NCBI GenBank assembly: GCA_947445035.1
Contig: CANFCK010000021.1
Location: 18,482-82,481 of the forward strand
Reading direction: 5' to 3'
DNA from: Deltaproteobacteria bacterium
Lineage (GTDB): Bacteria; Myxococcota_A; UBA796; SXON01
Length of the DNA: 64,000 nt
Part shown: positions 9,535 to 21,469 of the stretch, one piece after another
How positions within the stretch are numbered: the first letter of the stretch is position 1
Layout: the number at the start of each line of letters is the position of its first letter
The notes under the pieces: generated by a model
The model's database searches: none
Told to the model about the DNA's origin: nothing
Seen by the model: only the letters and a program-made list of their open reading frames with translations
Translations under genes and position numbers: made by a program

Positions 9535-9551
9535 GGTCAAGCCGGTTGACC
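9535..9551. promoter_or_regulatory. palindromic operator-like site in a divergent promoter region
   Basis: The sequence GGTCAA-n5-TTGACC is a perfect 6-bp inverted repeat (7 bp including the next C:G pair), centred between the divergent starts at 9490 and 9593. Its size and symmetry suit a dimeric helix-turn-helix regulator. No regulator gene is adjacent, so which gene it controls is unknown. Confidence 0.3.
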
Positions 9552-9592
9552 GACGATTGACCCTTGGGTAGGGAGAACGGACCGGTTCTACC

Positions 9593-10021
9593 TTGCCCTT
9601 CACTCCCAAACGGCTCCTGCTGACCTACGACGACGCCGGCGGCCGCTGCCGAGTCGTCGTGGCGCGGATGGAGCGGATGCTCGTCGACCGGGCGTTCGAG
9701 GTCACGGTCATCCCGCTCGCGGGCGCTCCAACCCAGCTTGATGGCTTCGATGGGGTGATCCTTGGTACCCCCGTTTCACTGCGTCGCGATGGTCCGACCC
9801 CGGCGGTGCTGGCGTGGATCGACCGCGCGGAGGGGCTGGATGAAAGGAAGGTGGCGCTTTTCTCCACGTTCTGGCTCCGTCCCGGTACGTCGCTGCAGGT
9901 GCTGCGGCACCGACTGGCTGAGCTTGGCGTGGAAGTGGTCGTCGAGTTCGCCTATTGGCTGGGAAAGCCCGAGGATGGCGACCACGTGCTGCCCGCCGAG
10001 TGCATGGTGCGGATTCGCTGA
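9593..10021 (+). CDS. flavodoxin-like protein
   Basis: A TTG start at 9593 follows a GGGAG sequence and gives 142 residues. The N-terminal strand and loop (LLLTYDDAGGRCRVVVARM) occupy the position of the flavodoxin phosphate-binding loop. The segment GFDGVILGTPVSLRRDGPT matches the strand and loop that lead to the isoalloxazine-binding site in small flavodoxins and HemG-like proteins. The final third (KVALFSTFWLRPG) is the next strand. It would be a cytoplasmic FMN-binding electron carrier or quinone/protoporphyrinogen-type oxidoreductase. The typical T/S-x-T-G-x-T phosphate loop is not present in clean form, so FMN binding is uncertain. It stands alone, with divergent and unrelated neighbours. 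Confidence 0.6.
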   Translation: MPFTPKRLLLTYDDAGGRCRVVVARMERMLVDRAFEVTVIPLAGAPTQLDGFDGVILGTPVSLRRDGPTPAVLAWIDRAEGLDERKVALFSTFWLRPGTSLQVLRHRLAELGVEVVVEFAYWLGKPEDGDHVLPAECMVRIR

Positions 10022-10062
10022 GCGCGCTCCACGCGCCTATACCGCGCCACCCGAGGACCTCC

Positions 10063-12651
10063 ATGAAACTCGTTCGCACCCTGCCTACAGGGCTGATCGT
10101 CGCGCTCGCGCTGCTCGCTCCCTCCGCCGCCGTCGCCGCGACCTTCCCGCCCGATGGCGACTGGATCGCGCTCGCGCAAGCCGGCTCGGGCATGGGGGAC
10201 ATCCTCGGCGACGGTCAGAACAACGGCCGGGAGATCGTCGGAGACTCGACGGATGCCGCGGTTTTCGTCTATGTGGACGCCACCGACTTCATGGTCCGGC
10301 TCCGGCTGGACGCCGACCCGTTGCAGTCGGCGGGGGACCTACGCTCCTTCGGCTGGGGGCTGCTCTTCGACACCGACGGGGACTTCAGCGCGTACGAGTA
10401 CGCCCTTCTGGCCAACGGCATCGCCGAGGAGCTGGTCTTCGCCGAGAACACCTCGCCCGGCACCACCGGCGACCCTTCGGACCAGGCCGAAACCGACGTC
10501 GCCGGGTACCCGGTCCCCACTGACTACACCGCGGGCACCGGCAACATCCAGGTCTCGACCGCGGCCACCAGCTTCAACGGCGACGCCGACTACTTCCTGG
10601 ACTTCTCCATCCCTTTGGCCGACCTGCAAAGCGAGCTCGGCACCGGGCCACTGTATTTCATGGCCGGTACCTCCTCCAACGCCCGGTCGCTGTCGGTGGA
10701 CCTCGCCGGCTGTGATGACTCTGGCACCTGCACGCTCGCCGACGGGGCGTCCGACCTCACGTACCTTGACGGGACCCCGGCCACGGACACCGACGGCGAC
10801 GGCGTCTACGACGTGACGGAGGACATCGACGGCGATGGCGACCCCTCCAACGACGACAGCGACGGCGACGGGGTGGCCGACTACCTCGACACCGACGATG
10901 ACGACGATGGGCTTCTCACCGCGATCGAAGGTGGCGGCGCCACCGACTACCTGGACGACGACAGCGACGACGACGGCCTGCTCGACGGGACCGAGGACGC
11001 CGACCTGGACGGGCTCGTCGACACCACCGAGTCGAACCCCACCCTCTGGGACACCGACGGCGACGATCTTTCGGACGGTCTGGAGGCCGGCCTCACCTCG
11101 GCCGAGGGCGCCGACACCGACCTGGCGTTGTTTGTCGCGGACGCAGATCCCTCCACGACGACCGACCCCACGGACGCCGACTCCGACGACGATTTGTTGT
11201 CCGACGGCGACGAAGACCTCGATCAAGACGGCGACGTCGCCGCCCTCGAGACCGACCCCAACGACGCGGACACCGATGACGGAACCGTCGACGATGGCGT
11301 CGAAGTGGCCCGGGGTACCGACCCGCTCGACTCCGCCGACGACATCGTCCCGAGCGACAGCGACGGCGACGGACTGCTCGACTCCGACGAAGACGTCGAC
11401 GGCGACGGGAACCCCAGCAGCGACGACAGCGACGGCGACGGCGTCGCGAACTACCTCGACACCGACGACGACGACGATGGCATCCTCACCGCGATCGAGG
11501 TCGGCGGGACCACCGACCACCTGGACGACGACAGTGACGACGACGGGCTCCTCGATGGCACCGAAGACGCCGACCACGACGGCGCGGTCGGCGCTGGCGA
11601 GTCCGACCCCACCGCCTTCGACACCGACGGCGACGGCCTTTCCGACGGGCTTGAGTCCGGCCTCACCTCCCCAGAAGGGTCCAACACCGATGCCACGCTT
11701 TTCGTCGCCGACGCCGACCCGGCGACCACCACCGACCCGCTCGACGACGACACCGACGGCGACACCCTGACCGACGGGGCGGAGGACGACGACTCGGACG
11801 GCGCAGTGGGCGCCACCGAGACCGACCCCGACAACGCCGACACCGACGGCGGCACCGTCGACGACGGCACCGAGGTCGGCCGCGGCACCGATCCGCTCGA
11901 TCCGACGGACGACGTGCCTCCGGTGGACACCGACGGAGACGGCCTCACCGACGACATCGAAGCGCTCGGCGGCACCGACCCGGAGGACGACGACACCGAC
12001 GATGACGGGCTCACGGACGGCACCGAGGACGCTGACCATGACGGCACGGTCGACGACGACGAGACCGACCCGAACGACCGGGACACCGACGACGGCTCCG
12101 TGTCCGACGGTGACGAGGTGGCGGCGGGTACCGACCCCCTCGATGGCAGCGACGACGTGCCCGTCGTCGATCTCGACACCGACGACGACGGCCTCGACGA
12201 CAGCGTGGAGCTCGACCTCGGGACGGATCCGACCAACCCCGACACCGACGGCGACGGCCTGACCGACGGCGAAGAGGTCAACGACGTCGGAACCGACCCC
12301 ACCAACCCCGACACCGATGGGGGCTCGGTGCCCGACGGTGCGGAGGTGGACGCGGGCACCGATCCGCTCGACGGCACCGATGACGTGCCCGACACCGACC
12401 CCACCCTCGACACCGATGGCGACGGCCTCACCGACACCGAGGAAGAGGAGCTCGGGACCGACCCGGCGGACGAAGACACCGACGGCGATGGCGCACCAGA
12501 CGGCGTGGAAGTCGAAGCGGGGAGCGACCCGCTCAGCGACGCCGACCTTCCCGACGGCCACTACCACGGAGGTTGTTCCTCCTCGGCGGGGTCGGCCTCG
12601 CTGCTCTCGCTCCTCGCCGCGGCGGCGCTCGTCCGCGGTCGGCGGTCCTGA
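10063..12651 (+). CDS. giant Asp-rich thrombospondin-type-3 repeat protein with MYXO-CTERM-like tail
   Basis: The ATG at 10063 begins a Sec signal peptide ending around SAAVAA; the product has 862 residues. Residues about 25-235 form a globular N-terminal domain with TFPPDGDWIALAQAG at its start. From about residue 242 nearly everything is thrombospondin type-3-like calcium-binding repeats (DTDGDGL, DDDDDGL, GTDPLD). Two successive 190-codon blocks at 10786-11355 and 11356-11925 are clearly related to each other, and a third repeat phase starts at 11926. The C-terminus has a Cys-Ser-Ser turn, a hydrophobic helix and an Arg cluster (LLSLLAAAALVRGRR). This resembles the MYXO-CTERM tail used by myxosortase to anchor surface proteins. 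The stop overlaps the next start (TGATG), so it is coupled to the OmpA-family gene. Probable role: calcium-rigidified surface stalk. Confidence 0.88.
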   Translation: MKLVRTLPTGLIVALALLAPSAAVAATFPPDGDWIALAQAGSGMGDILGDGQNNGREIVGDSTDAAVFVYVDATDFMVRLRLDADPLQSAGDLRSFGWGLLFDTDGDFSAYEYALLANGIAEELVFAENTSPGTTGDPSDQAETDVAGYPVPTDYTAGTGNIQVSTAATSFNGDADYFLDFSIPLADLQSELGTGPLYFMAGTSSNARSLSVDLAGCDDSGTCTLADGASDLTYLDGTPATDTDGDGVYDVTEDIDGDGDPSNDDSDGDGVADYLDTDDDDDGLLTAIEGGGATDYLDDDSDDDGLLDGTEDADLDGLVDTTESNPTLWDTDGDDLSDGLEAGLTSAEGADTDLALFVADADPSTTTDPTDADSDDDLLSDGDEDLDQDGDVAALETDPNDADTDDGTVDDGVEVARGTDPLDSADDIVPSDSDGDGLLDSDEDVDGDGNPSSDDSDGDGVANYLDTDDDDDGILTAIEVGGTTDHLDDDSDDDGLLDGTEDADHDGAVGAGESDPTAFDTDGDGLSDGLESGLTSPEGSNTDATLFVADADPATTTDPLDDDTDGDTLTDGAEDDDSDGAVGATETDPDNADTDGGTVDDGTEVGRGTDPLDPTDDVPPVDTDGDGLTDDIEALGGTDPEDDDTDDDGLTDGTEDADHDGTVDDDETDPNDRDTDDGSVSDGDEVAAGTDPLDGSDDVPVVDLDTDDDGLDDSVELDLGTDPTNPDTDGDGLTDGEEVNDVGTDPTNPDTDGGSVPDGAEVDAGTDPLDGTDDVPDTDPTLDTDGDGLTDTEEEELGTDPADEDTDGDGAPDGVEVEAGSDPLSDADLPDGHYHGGCSSSAGSASLLSLLAAAALVRGRRS
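10786..11925 (+). repeat. internal tandem duplication, two 570-bp units
   Basis: Inside the TSP3 protein gene, the block 10786-11355 and the block 11356-11925 encode the same order of motifs. In each, DGDG-x-PS-x-DDSDGDGVA comes first, then YLDTDDDDDG, LTAIE, LLDGTEDAD, GLTS, LFVADADP, TTTDP and GTDPLD. They are exactly 570 bases (190 codons) apart, and the next DTDGDGL starts at 11926, so the period is in frame. The copies are diverged by many substitutions. Confidence 0.75.
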
Positions 12652-14510
12652 TGTTGCCCCCCATCCCGGCACTCCCGATGCTCCTCCTCTCCGTCGCGCA
12701 GGCCGCCGAGCCGGTGGCCGACGGCGCCACGCCACAGATGAACGCCCAGACCTTTCGACCGTCGATGGACTCGCACGAGTTCCTCCGCGCCGTCGACTCC
12801 GACCTGGGCGCCGAGACCGTCGCGGCGCGGGCGGTGCTGTCCTACACCCTGGATCCGCTCAAATACACCGCCTGGGATGGCACCACCGAGACCCTCGTCG
12901 GCAGCCTCGTGCAGCTCGACGCGATCGGCACCATCACCAGCGGCCCGGTGCGTGTAGGCATTGATCTCCCCGTGTTCATCCGCAGCTTCGGCAGCCGTGA
13001 GGACGACGCGACCGGCCTGGGCGATCTCACCATCGACGGCAAGCTCCGCATCCTGGACCCCGAGACGTCCAAGCTCGGTCTGGCGGTGAGTGGGCGGGTA
13101 TTGGCGCCAAGCTCCACCGTTGGCGGCGCCCTGGGCACCGCGGGCGTCGGCGGCGGGTTGACGTTGAGTGCCGATGCCAATCTTGGCGACCGGCTGGACG
13201 CCGTGGTCAGCCTCGGCGCCGATTTCGCGCCGGAGGTGGTGATGGACCAGGCCACCTGGGGAACCCGGGCCGAGCTCCAAGCGGGGCTCGCGTACCACCT
13301 TTCGGATCGCTCGGGCGTGGCCGCGGAGGCGTATACCGCGGCGGTCCTCGCCGATCTGGCGAACGCGCGGTCGCGCCCCTCGGAGCTGCTGCTCGGCGGC
13401 TGGACGCGGCTGGGCCAGCGCGGTGGGCTGGTGATCCACCCGGCCGTGGGCTTCGGCCTGGACGACGCGATCACCGCGCCCGCGTTCCGCGCGATCCTGA
13501 CCGTCGGCTGGGACCCGCTCGGGCCAGCGCGGCCCCCTGATCGTGACAAGGACGGCGTCGCCGACGCAGCGGACGCGTGCGTCGACGTGCCCGAAGACAA
13601 AGACGGCTACGCCGACGAGGATGGCTGCGCCGAGCTGGCCACCCTCGCCGTGAAGGTCGTCGACACCGACGGCGTCGCGGTTTCGGAGGCCTCGTGGGTC
13701 CTGGGCACCGACCCTGGCGCGCACGGGCAGTCCGAGCTGGTCCCGCTCCCCGCGGGGCCGGTGACCGTCTCGTCGTCCGGGAGCAGCGCCACCCCGACCA
13801 TCCCCGCCGGCGGCGCGGTCGTCGCCGAGATCCAGGTGCCCGCCCCCCGCGGCATGCTCGCGGTCGAGATCGTCGACAAGCAGGGCAAGCCCGTCGTCGG
13901 CGCGCTCTGGTCCGCGAAGGGCCCGCGCGACGTGGCGGAGCAGACCGCCGGCAGCGTTCCCGTACGCCCCGGAGAGTACGCCCTCGCGGGCCGCGCCGAG
14001 GGCTACCGCGCCGCCCGCGCCAAGGTCTCCGTGATCAAGGATGGCTCTGCCACCCTCCGCCTGGAGATGGTGCCGGCGAAGGCCGCGCTGAAGGCGGAGA
14101 AGATCGAGATCAAGGACTCGGTGTACTTCGAGACCGCCAAGACCGTGATCAAGGCCGAGTCCTTTGCCCTGCTCGACGAGGTGGCCGAGGTGCTCCGCGA
14201 CCACCCCGAGCTCACCAAGGTTCGCATCGAGGGCAACACCGACGCACGCGGGCCGGCGGCGGCCAACCAGAAGTTGTCGCAGGGGCGCGCCGAAGCGGTC
14301 AGCACCTACCTCGTCGCCAAGGGCGTCGCCGCCGGCCGACTGCAGGCCATCGGAAACGGCGAGAGCAAGCCGCTGGTCAAGGAAAAGAGCAAGGCCGACG
14401 AAGCCAAAAATCGCCGCGTCGACTTCGTGGTGGCCGAGCGCTCGGACGGCGCCGTGCAGGCGCCGGTCAAGATGCTCGACACCCCCGGCGACAAGCCCAA
14501 GGAAAAGTAG
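12651..14510 (+). CDS. OmpA-family outer-membrane/peptidoglycan-binding protein with TSP3 linker
   Basis: The start ATG overlaps the preceding stop and opens a short signal peptide ([10 protein letters not shown]); the product has 619 residues. Residues about 20-295 look like an outer-membrane beta-barrel with alternating strands. A TSP3-like linker ([21 protein letters not shown]) follows near 300-325. Two carboxypeptidase-regulatory-like beta modules precede the C-terminal OmpA domain at about residues 480-600. That domain has the peptidoglycan-binding signature ([32 protein letters not shown]). The Asp and Arg that hold diaminopimelate in this family are in these segments. It would tie the outer membrane to peptidoglycan, and pairing with the TSP3 protein suggests an envelope-spanning module. 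Confidence 0.9.
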   Translation: MLPPIPALPMLLLSVAQAAEPVADGATPQMNAQTFRPSMDSHEFLRAVDSDLGAETVAARAVLSYTLDPLKYTAWDGTTETLVGSLVQLDAIGTITSGPVRVGIDLPVFIRSFGSREDDATGLGDLTIDGKLRILDPETSKLGLAVSGRVLAPSSTVGGALGTAGVGGGLTLSADANLGDRLDAVVSLGADFAPEVVMDQATWGTRAELQAGLAYHLSDRSGVAAEAYTAAVLADLANARSRPSELLLGGWTRLGQRGGLVIHPAVGFGLDDAITAPAFRAILTVGWDPLGPARPPDRDKDGVADAADACVDVPEDKDGYADEDGCAELATLAVKVVDTDGVAVSEASWVLGTDPGAHGQSELVPLPAGPVTVSSSGSSATPTIPAGGAVVAEIQVPAPRGMLAVEIVDKQGKPVVGALWSAKGPRDVAEQTAGSVPVRPGEYALAGRAEGYRAARAKVSVIKDGSATLRLEMVPAKAALKAEKIEIKDSVYFETAKTVIKAESFALLDEVAEVLRDHPELTKVRIEGNTDARGPAAANQKLSQGRAEAVSTYLVAKGVAAGRLQAIGNGESKPLVKEKSKADEAKNRRVDFVVAERSDGAVQAPVKMLDTPGDKPKEK

Positions 14511-14528
14511 CCGGCGCGCCCGCGACGA

Positions 14529-17500
14529 CTATGACTGTCGCGACCGGAGCGCACTTCCCGTGTGGCTTCCGGGCGTGGCGGCCACCTGTTCCGGCGTCCC
14601 CTCCACCACGATGGTCCCGCCGCCCGCGCCAGCCTCCGGCCCAAGATCGATGACCCAGTCGGCGTGCCGGATCACGTCGAGGTGGTGCTCTACGACCACG
14701 ACGGTGTGGCCCTGATCGACGAGTCGATCGAGCACCTGGACCAGCCTCTCGACGTCGGCGAGGTGCAGCCCGGTGGTCGGCTCGTCCAGGACATAGACGC
14801 GGCCGACGTCCCCGGGCCGCTCCATCAAGCCGACCGCGAGCTTGATCCGCTGGGCCTCGCCCCCGGACAGCGTGGCTGAGGACTGGCCGAGGCGCAGGTA
14901 GCCGAGCCCAACATCCACCAGCGAGCGCAGGCCACGGGCGATCTTCCGGTGGGCGGCGAACAGCTCCAGCGCGGCATCCGCGCGCATCTCCAAAACGTCG
15001 GCCACCGTGTGGCCTTTCCAACGGACGTCGAGCGTGCTGCGCTCGAACCTGCGGCCCTGGCAATGGTCACAACGCACCCAGACGTCGCTGACGAAGTGCA
15101 TCTCGATCTGGAGCTGCCCGTGCCCGCCGCAGTGCGGGCAGGCGCCAGCACCCGCGTTGAACGAGAAGCGGCCGGCTGTCCACCCACGCTCCTTGGCGAC
15201 GGGCGTGCCGGCGTACAGCACGCGCACGGCGTCCCAGACGCCCAGGTACGTCGCTGGTGTACTGCGAGGGCTGCGGCCGATGGGCGCCTGGTCGATGACG
15301 CTGAGCTCGGGAATCGCCTGGGTGACGCCGATCGAGGGCACGATCTGCCACGCGCCCTTGCGGCCAGCTTGCAGCGCCGGGACGAGGCCATCGAGGACCA
15401 CGGTGCTCTTACCGCTGCCGCTGACGCCGGTCACGACGGTGAGGCAGCCCATCGGGAAACGTACGATGACGTCCACCACGTTGTTCTGCCGAATCGGTCC
15501 GACCGTCAGCCATGCCTTGGGCTGGCGCCGTTTGGCCGGAACCGCGATGGCACGGTCACCTCTGAGGAAGGCCCCTGTCAGCGAGGCGGGACCGAGCTCG
15601 TTGGGGGTCGCCGCCGCGAGGAGCCGCCCGCCCTCTTCCCCGGCGCCGGGGCCCAGATCGATGACCCAATCGGCACGACGGATGGTCTCGGGGTCGTGCT
15701 CGACCATGATGACGGTGTTGCCCAGCGCGCGCAGGCGATCGATCGTCCGGAGCAGCCGATCGGTGTCCCGCGCGTGCAGGCCGATCGTGGGCTCGTCCAG
15801 GACATAGATACACCCGACCAGCCCGCTGCCGATCTGCGAGGCCAGCCGGATGCGCTGCGCCTCCCCGCCCGACAGCGTGTCCCCCCGCCGGTCGAGCGAA
15901 AGGTACTCGAGCCCCACGTCCAGCAAGAACCCGAGCCGCGCGTTGAGCTGGAGGAGCGGCAGCTCCGCGATGAGCCGGTCATTGCCCAAGAGCTCCAGCC
16001 CCACGAAGAAGGCCGCGGCGTCCCCCACGCTCATCGCGGCGACTTCGGCGATGCTGAACCCCCCTACGCGCACCGCGAGCGACTCAGGGCGCAGCCGAGC
16101 GCCCTGGCAGACGTAGCAGATTGCACCGGGCGCGGAGTCCGCCAGCAGCTTCTGGTCCGCGTCCGCCTTCCACCACACCGCGCGGGTCCGTTTGCGGCCG
16201 ATGCCCTCGCACGCCGGGCAGGCGCCCAAGTAGTGGTTGAACGAGAAGTGCCGCGAGGTGAGCGGGTCCGGCACCACCGCGCCGTGTTTGCTGCATTCGG
16301 CCCGCGCGGAGAGGGGCCACGCACCGGCGTCCGAGACAAAGCGACAGCGCCCGCCCCCCAGCTTGTACGCCAGCGCCACGGCCTCGATCACCCGGCCGCG
16401 TTCCACCTGCGACGGATCGAATCGGTCCAGCACGAGCGACTTCACCGCCGCAGCCCCGAGGGCGTCCAAGGCAACCACCTGGCCATTGACTTCGGCCCTG
16501 GCGAAGCCCTCGGCGAGCAGCTCGTCGGCGGGGCGAGCGGCGGTGAGCTCCACGACGAGCCGGCCGGCACCGCGATCGCCGAGACGCTCCGGGGCCTGAC
16601 CCGGCGGACAGGCCCGCACCACCTCATCGCATTTGTGGCAATGCGCGACGCCCACGTGCGTCCACAGCAGGCGCATGTTGTCCCAGACCTCGGTGACGGT
16701 CGCGACGGTGGACCGCGGGGTCTGGGCGCTGACCTTCTGGTCGATGGCGATCGAGGGGGCCAGACCGTCTACGGCATCGACGGGAGCGCGGTCCAAGCGC
16801 CCCAGGAACCGCCGCGCGTAGGTGCTGAGGCTCTCGACGTAGCGGCGCTGCCCTTCGGCGAAGATGGTGTCGAAGGCAAGCGAGGTCTTGCCGCTGCCGG
16901 ACACCCCGGTGATCACGGTGGTCTTGCCCCGCGGGATGCGGACGTCGACACCGCGAAGGTTGTGGCAGCGTGCGCCCCGCACCACGAGGTCGTCGGCGTG
17001 GCCGGCGACAAAGGCCTTGGCGCGCCCCGCGGCGAATCGGCGCGCCGGCCCCCCGAGCTCGGGCAGCGCCCGGAGCACGTGCCCCGTCGGCGTGTCCTGG
17101 AGGGCCAGCGCCTCGGGCGACCCGCTGAACAACACCCGGCCCCCCGCCGCGCCGCCTTCCGGGCCCAGCTCGACGAGGTGGTCGGCCACCTTGATGACGT
17201 CGGTGTTGTGCTCGATGACCAGCACCGTGTTCCCGCCGTCGACCAGCGCCTGAATCGCGCCCAGCAGCAGCCGGACGTCCGAGAAATGCAAGCCCGTCGT
17301 CGGCTCGTCCAGCAGGTACAGGGTTCGCCCCGTCGCGACCCGATGCAGCTCCGTCGAGAGCTTCACCCGCTGGGCCTCCCCCCCTGATAACGTCGATGCT
17401 GTCTGGCCCAACGTGACGTAGCCCAGCCCGACCGTGGCCATGGTCCCGAAGATCCGGCTCAGTTTTTTGTGCTTCGCGAAGAACGCCGCGGCTTCGGCCA

Positions 17501-19553
17501 CGGTCATCGCCAGTACGTCGGCGACGGACTGGTCGCGGTACCGGACCTCCAGCGTTTCCGGGTTGAAGCGACGCCCTTCGCAGCGTTCACACACCACCAT
17601 CACGTCGGCGAGGAAGCTCATCTCGATCACGCGGACGCCCGCCCCTTCGCACTCCTCGCAGCGGCCGCCGGATACGTTGAACGTGAAGCGCGACTTGGAC
17701 CACCCCCGTGAGCGGGACTCTGGAAGCTCGGCGAACAGGTCCCGGATCAGATCGAACGCCCCGGTGTACGTCGCGGGGTTGCTGCGAGGCGTGCGCCCAA
17801 TCGGCGACTGGTCGATCTCGATGACCTTGTCGATGGCATCGGCGCCGAGCAATCCCGGGGTTTCGTCACCGACGATCGCGCGATCGAGCGCCGGTTTCAG
17901 CACATCGAACACCAGCGTGCTCTTTCCGGAGCCGGAGACCCCGGTGAACACCGTGAGCGCGCCCAGGGGCAGGTCGATGTCCACGCCTCGGAGGTTGTGA
18001 AGGGTGGCCCCCCGCAGCGAGAGCTGTGCCCCCGTCGTGGGCCGTCGTATCGCTGGAAGAGCGATGGTCTCGGCGTCACGGAGGAACCGAGCGGTCTCGG
18101 TGTTGAGTCGAGAGAATTCGCGTGGCGTGCCCTCCGCAACCAGCAGACCGCCGTTCTGACCCGCACCCGGGCCGACGTCGATGATGCGGTCCGCCTTCTC
18201 CATCGTCTCTCGATCATGCTCGACCACGACGACGGTGTTGCCCGCGTCCCGCAGTCGCGCGAGCGCCGCGATCAACCTGCCGTTGTCCCTCGAGTGGAGG
18301 CCGATGCTCGGCTCATCCAGCACATAGGTGACCCCGACCAGACCGCTGCCGACACACGCGGCCAGCCGGATGCGCTGGGCCTCGCCACCGGACAGGGTGT
18401 TCGAGGCGCGGTCGAGCGACAGGTAGCCGAGCCCGACATCGTCCAAGAAGCGCAGGCGCTGGCCCAGCTCGTGGACGATCCCCGCGCCGACGCGCGCCTC
18501 GGTCCCTTCGAGCTTGACCGCCGCAAAGAAAGCATGGGCATCCCCCACCGACATCGTGGCCAGCTCGGCAATGTTCCGGCCTCGGAAGAGCACTGCCAAC
18601 GCTACCGGGTTGAGACGCCTCCCCGCGCACGCGGGACAGATGCGCCGCCTGCTCGCGTCGAGGTCAGACGGCGCGGGGAGCAGGTTCCCACGGGCGTCGG
18701 CAAAGACCGCGCCGATGCCCATGCAGGTCCCGCAGGCGCCCTGAGGGGCGTTGAAGGAGAAAAGTCTGGGTTCCAGTTCGGGAAGGCTGACGCCGTGCTC
18801 GGGACACGCCCGTTCGACCGCGTGCTGCGTCCACACCTCGCCGACCAAGGTGGCACACACTCCCGCAGCCAGCCCCACTGCACGCTCGACCGCCTCGACC
18901 AGCCGGGCCCGGTCGTCGCGCACGACCACCAGCCGATCGACCACCAGCTCCAAGGTGTGCTTTTCGTATCGTTCGAGCGTGATCTCCTCGTCGAGAGTGC
19001 GCAGCGCCCCGTCAATCCGTACCCGCAGCCACCCGTCGCGTCGCCACTCGTCCAGCTCTTTGCGGTACTCCCCCTTCCGGTCGCGGACCACGGGCGCAAG
19101 CACCACCAGGCGTTGGCCCTCATGCGCTGCGAGCAGGCTGTCAGCGATGTCTCCGGGGCTACGTCGCGCGATCTGGCGCTGGCAGAGGGGGCAGTGGGGC
19201 GTGCCGAGGCGCGCCCAGAGGAGCCGCAGGTGATCGAAGAGCTCGGTGACCGTGCCGACCGTACTGCGAGGGTTGCGGTTGACGGTCTTCTGGTCGATAC
19301 AAAGCGTCGGGGAAAGCCCGGTGACCGAGTCCACCTTGGGCCGTTCCATCTGGCCCAGGAACTGCCGCGCGTAGGGCGACAGCGACTCCATGAAGCGCCG
19401 CTGACCCTCTTGGTACAACGTGTCGAACGCCAGTGACGACTTCCCCGACCCCGACACACCCGTGACCACGGTCAACGACCCGTGGACCACGTCGACATCG
19501 ATGCCGCGGAGGTTGTGCTCGCGCGCGCCGCGGATGCGGATGGCGTCGTTCAT
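14529..19553 (-). CDS. uvrA: double-length (tandem) excinuclease UvrA
   Basis: This 1674-residue protein is two UvrA-like halves fused head to tail, about 840 residues each; a standard UvrA is about 940. UvrA is the damage-recognising ABC-type ATPase of nucleotide excision repair. Four Walker A motifs (GVSGSGK) lie near residues 32, 538, 883 and 1376. Four ABC signatures (LSGGEAQR) lie near 387, 722, 1227 and 1562. Both halves keep the C-terminal zinc module (CEECEG...CERCEG near 632-659; CPHCGG...CDHCQG near 1472-1499) and UvrA hallmarks such as YARQFLGQM and YARRFLGRL. The UvrB-binding/insertion region is short in each half. Chlamydial UvrA is also known as a tandem form of about 1,800 residues, so this is not unique, but it would work as an intramolecular dimer. 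It stands 18 bp downstream of a lipoprotein gene. Confidence 0.92.
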   Translation of the reverse strand: MNDAIRIRGAREHNLRGIDVDVVHGSLTVVTGVSGSGKSSLAFDTLYQEGQRRFMESLSPYARQFLGQMERPKVDSVTGLSPTLCIDQKTVNRNPRSTVGTVTELFDHLRLLWARLGTPHCPLCQRQIARRSPGDIADSLLAAHEGQRLVVLAPVVRDRKGEYRKELDEWRRDGWLRVRIDGALRTLDEEITLERYEKHTLELVVDRLVVVRDDRARLVEAVERAVGLAAGVCATLVGEVWTQHAVERACPEHGVSLPELEPRLFSFNAPQGACGTCMGIGAVFADARGNLLPAPSDLDASRRRICPACAGRRLNPVALAVLFRGRNIAELATMSVGDAHAFFAAVKLEGTEARVGAGIVHELGQRLRFLDDVGLGYLSLDRASNTLSGGEAQRIRLAACVGSGLVGVTYVLDEPSIGLHSRDNGRLIAALARLRDAGNTVVVVEHDRETMEKADRIIDVGPGAGQNGGLLVAEGTPREFSRLNTETARFLRDAETIALPAIRRPTTGAQLSLRGATLHNLRGVDIDLPLGALTVFTGVSGSGKSTLVFDVLKPALDRAIVGDETPGLLGADAIDKVIEIDQSPIGRTPRSNPATYTGAFDLIRDLFAELPESRSRGWSKSRFTFNVSGGRCEECEGAGVRVIEMSFLADVMVVCERCEGRRFNPETLEVRYRDQSVADVLAMTVAEAAAFFAKHKKLSRIFGTMATVGLGYVTLGQTASTLSGGEAQRVKLSTELHRVATGRTLYLLDEPTTGLHFSDVRLLLGAIQALVDGGNTVLVIEHNTDVIKVADHLVELGPEGGAAGGRVLFSGSPEALALQDTPTGHVLRALPELGGPARRFAAGRAKAFVAGHADDLVVRGARCHNLRGVDVRIPRGKTTVITGVSGSGKTSLAFDTIFAEGQRRYVESLSTYARRFLGRLDRAPVDAVDGLAPSIAIDQKVSAQTPRSTVATVTEVWDNMRLLWTHVGVAHCHKCDEVVRACPPGQAPERLGDRGAGRLVVELTAARPADELLAEGFARAEVNGQVVALDALGAAAVKSLVLDRFDPSQVERGRVIEAVALAYKLGGGRCRFVSDAGAWPLSARAECSKHGAVVPDPLTSRHFSFNHYLGACPACEGIGRKRTRAVWWKADADQKLLADSAPGAICYVCQGARLRPESLAVRVGGFSIAEVAAMSVGDAAAFFVGLELLGNDRLIAELPLLQLNARLGFLLDVGLEYLSLDRRGDTLSGGEAQRIRLASQIGSGLVGCIYVLDEPTIGLHARDTDRLLRTIDRLRALGNTVIMVEHDPETIRRADWVIDLGPGAGEEGGRLLAAATPNELGPASLTGAFLRGDRAIAVPAKRRQPKAWLTVGPIRQNNVVDVIVRFPMGCLTVVTGVSGSGKSTVVLDGLVPALQAGRKGAWQIVPSIGVTQAIPELSVIDQAPIGRSPRSTPATYLGVWDAVRVLYAGTPVAKERGWTAGRFSFNAGAGACPHCGGHGQLQIEMHFVSDVWVRCDHCQGRRFERSTLDVRWKGHTVADVLEMRADAALELFAAHRKIARGLRSLVDVGLGYLRLGQSSATLSGGEAQRIKLAVGLMERPGDVGRVYVLDEPTTGLHLADVERLVQVLDRLVDQGHTVVVVEHHLDVIRHADWVIDLGPEAGAGGGTIVVEGTPEQVAATPGSHTGSALRSRQS

Positions 19554-19571
19554 GGGCGCGCGGGTAAATCG

Positions 19572-20651
<1,080 letters not shown>

Positions 20652-20708
20652 CGCGTTCTCTCCACGACCATCCTTGCACGGCGGGCCGCAGCCCGCACCC
20701 CCCACGAC

Positions 20709-20728
20709 CCCGCGTTACATTTCGCGGG
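20709..20728 (+). promoter_or_regulatory. hairpin directly before the nitrilase start codon
   Basis: CCCGCG (20709-20714) and CGCGGG (20723-20728) form a perfect 6-bp stem with an 8-base loop (TTACATTT), and the stem ends at the base before the ATG at 20729. No Shine-Dalgarno sequence is evident. The hairpin could limit ribosome access or be incidental in GC-rich DNA. Confidence 0.25.
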
Positions 20729-21469
20729 ATGCTCGCTGTTGTCCAGTTCAAGCCCAGGCGTGGGGCCCGGAACTCAAACCTGGAAAAGCTGGCCGGGCTG
20801 ACCGAGCAGGCGCTCATCGCTGGCGCCAAGCTCGTCGTCCTACCGGAAATGGCCGCTACAGGCTACCGCTTTCCGAATCCAGAAGTCGTGCGCCCCATGG
20901 CCGAGCTGCCGCGCGGCGCCACCTGGCGGGTGCTGGCGCTCTTGGCCAAGGAGCACGCGGCCCACATCGTGATCGGGTTCGTCGAGGATTGCGAGGGCAA
21001 ACTCTACAACGCGGCCATGGTGATCAACCCCGAGGGCAAGATCGAGGCGGTGTACCGCAAGCGGCTGCTCTACATGGACGATCACACCTGGGCCAACCCT
21101 GGGGACCTTCCCTACCCGGTCTTTCAGACCGCCTGGGGCAAGACGTCCCTGGGCATCTGCATGGACATCAACGACCCGCGCTTCCTCACGCATATTCGCA
21201 AGGTTCGTCCCGACCTCCTCTTGTTTCCCACCAACTGGGTGGACGAAGGCGCCGACGTTCACGCCTACTGGCGCAATCAGCTGCGCGGCTGGAACGGCAT
21301 CTTCATGGCGGCCGACCGTTGGGGCGAGGAAGACGGCGTTTTCTTCGCGGGGCGCTCGGCGATCTTCCACAAGGGCGTGACCCTCGTCGAAGCCCCCGTC
21401 GAGGGCGATGGCTTCTTCCTGGCCGACGTGCCGGTGAAGGCAGCGAGCATCGCGCCCGTCGTCGGGTAA
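20729..21469 (+). CDS. carbon-nitrogen hydrolase (nitrilase superfamily)
   Basis: The 246-residue cytoplasmic enzyme carries the three catalytic positions of the nitrilase superfamily: Glu 40 (LVVLPEM), Lys 111 (YRKRLLYMDDH) and Cys 144 (GICMDIND). The family hydrolyses C-N bonds in amides, nitriles or carbamoyl compounds through a thioester intermediate. The segment after the Lys is shorter than in typical omega-amidases. The substrate cannot be told from sequence, and amidase or N-carbamoyl hydrolase activity is most likely. It is transcribed divergently from the (DT)n lipoprotein gene and convergently with the CAP-domain gene, so it is probably monocistronic. Confidence 0.9.
   Translation: MLAVVQFKPRRGARNSNLEKLAGLTEQALIAGAKLVVLPEMAATGYRFPNPEVVRPMAELPRGATWRVLALLAKEHAAHIVIGFVEDCEGKLYNAAMVINPEGKIEAVYRKRLLYMDDHTWANPGDLPYPVFQTAWGKTSLGICMDINDPRFLTHIRKVRPDLLLFPTNWVDEGADVHAYWRNQLRGWNGIFMAADRWGEEDGVFFAGRSAIFHKGVTLVEAPVEGDGFFLADVPVKAASIAPVVG

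Noticed and set aside
10339..12735. Minus-strand open frame of about 800 codons rich in Val and Gly
   Set aside because: It is the reverse reading of Asp/Gly/Thr codons in the TSP3 repeats; no start signal or family pattern.
14949..17387. Long plus-strand open frame of 812 codons opposite uvrA, and a similar one at 17997-19436
   Set aside because: They are exact antisense of the four-ATPase UvrA protein, whose motifs are unmistakable; His/Arg/Gly-rich antisense frames are expected in GC-rich DNA.
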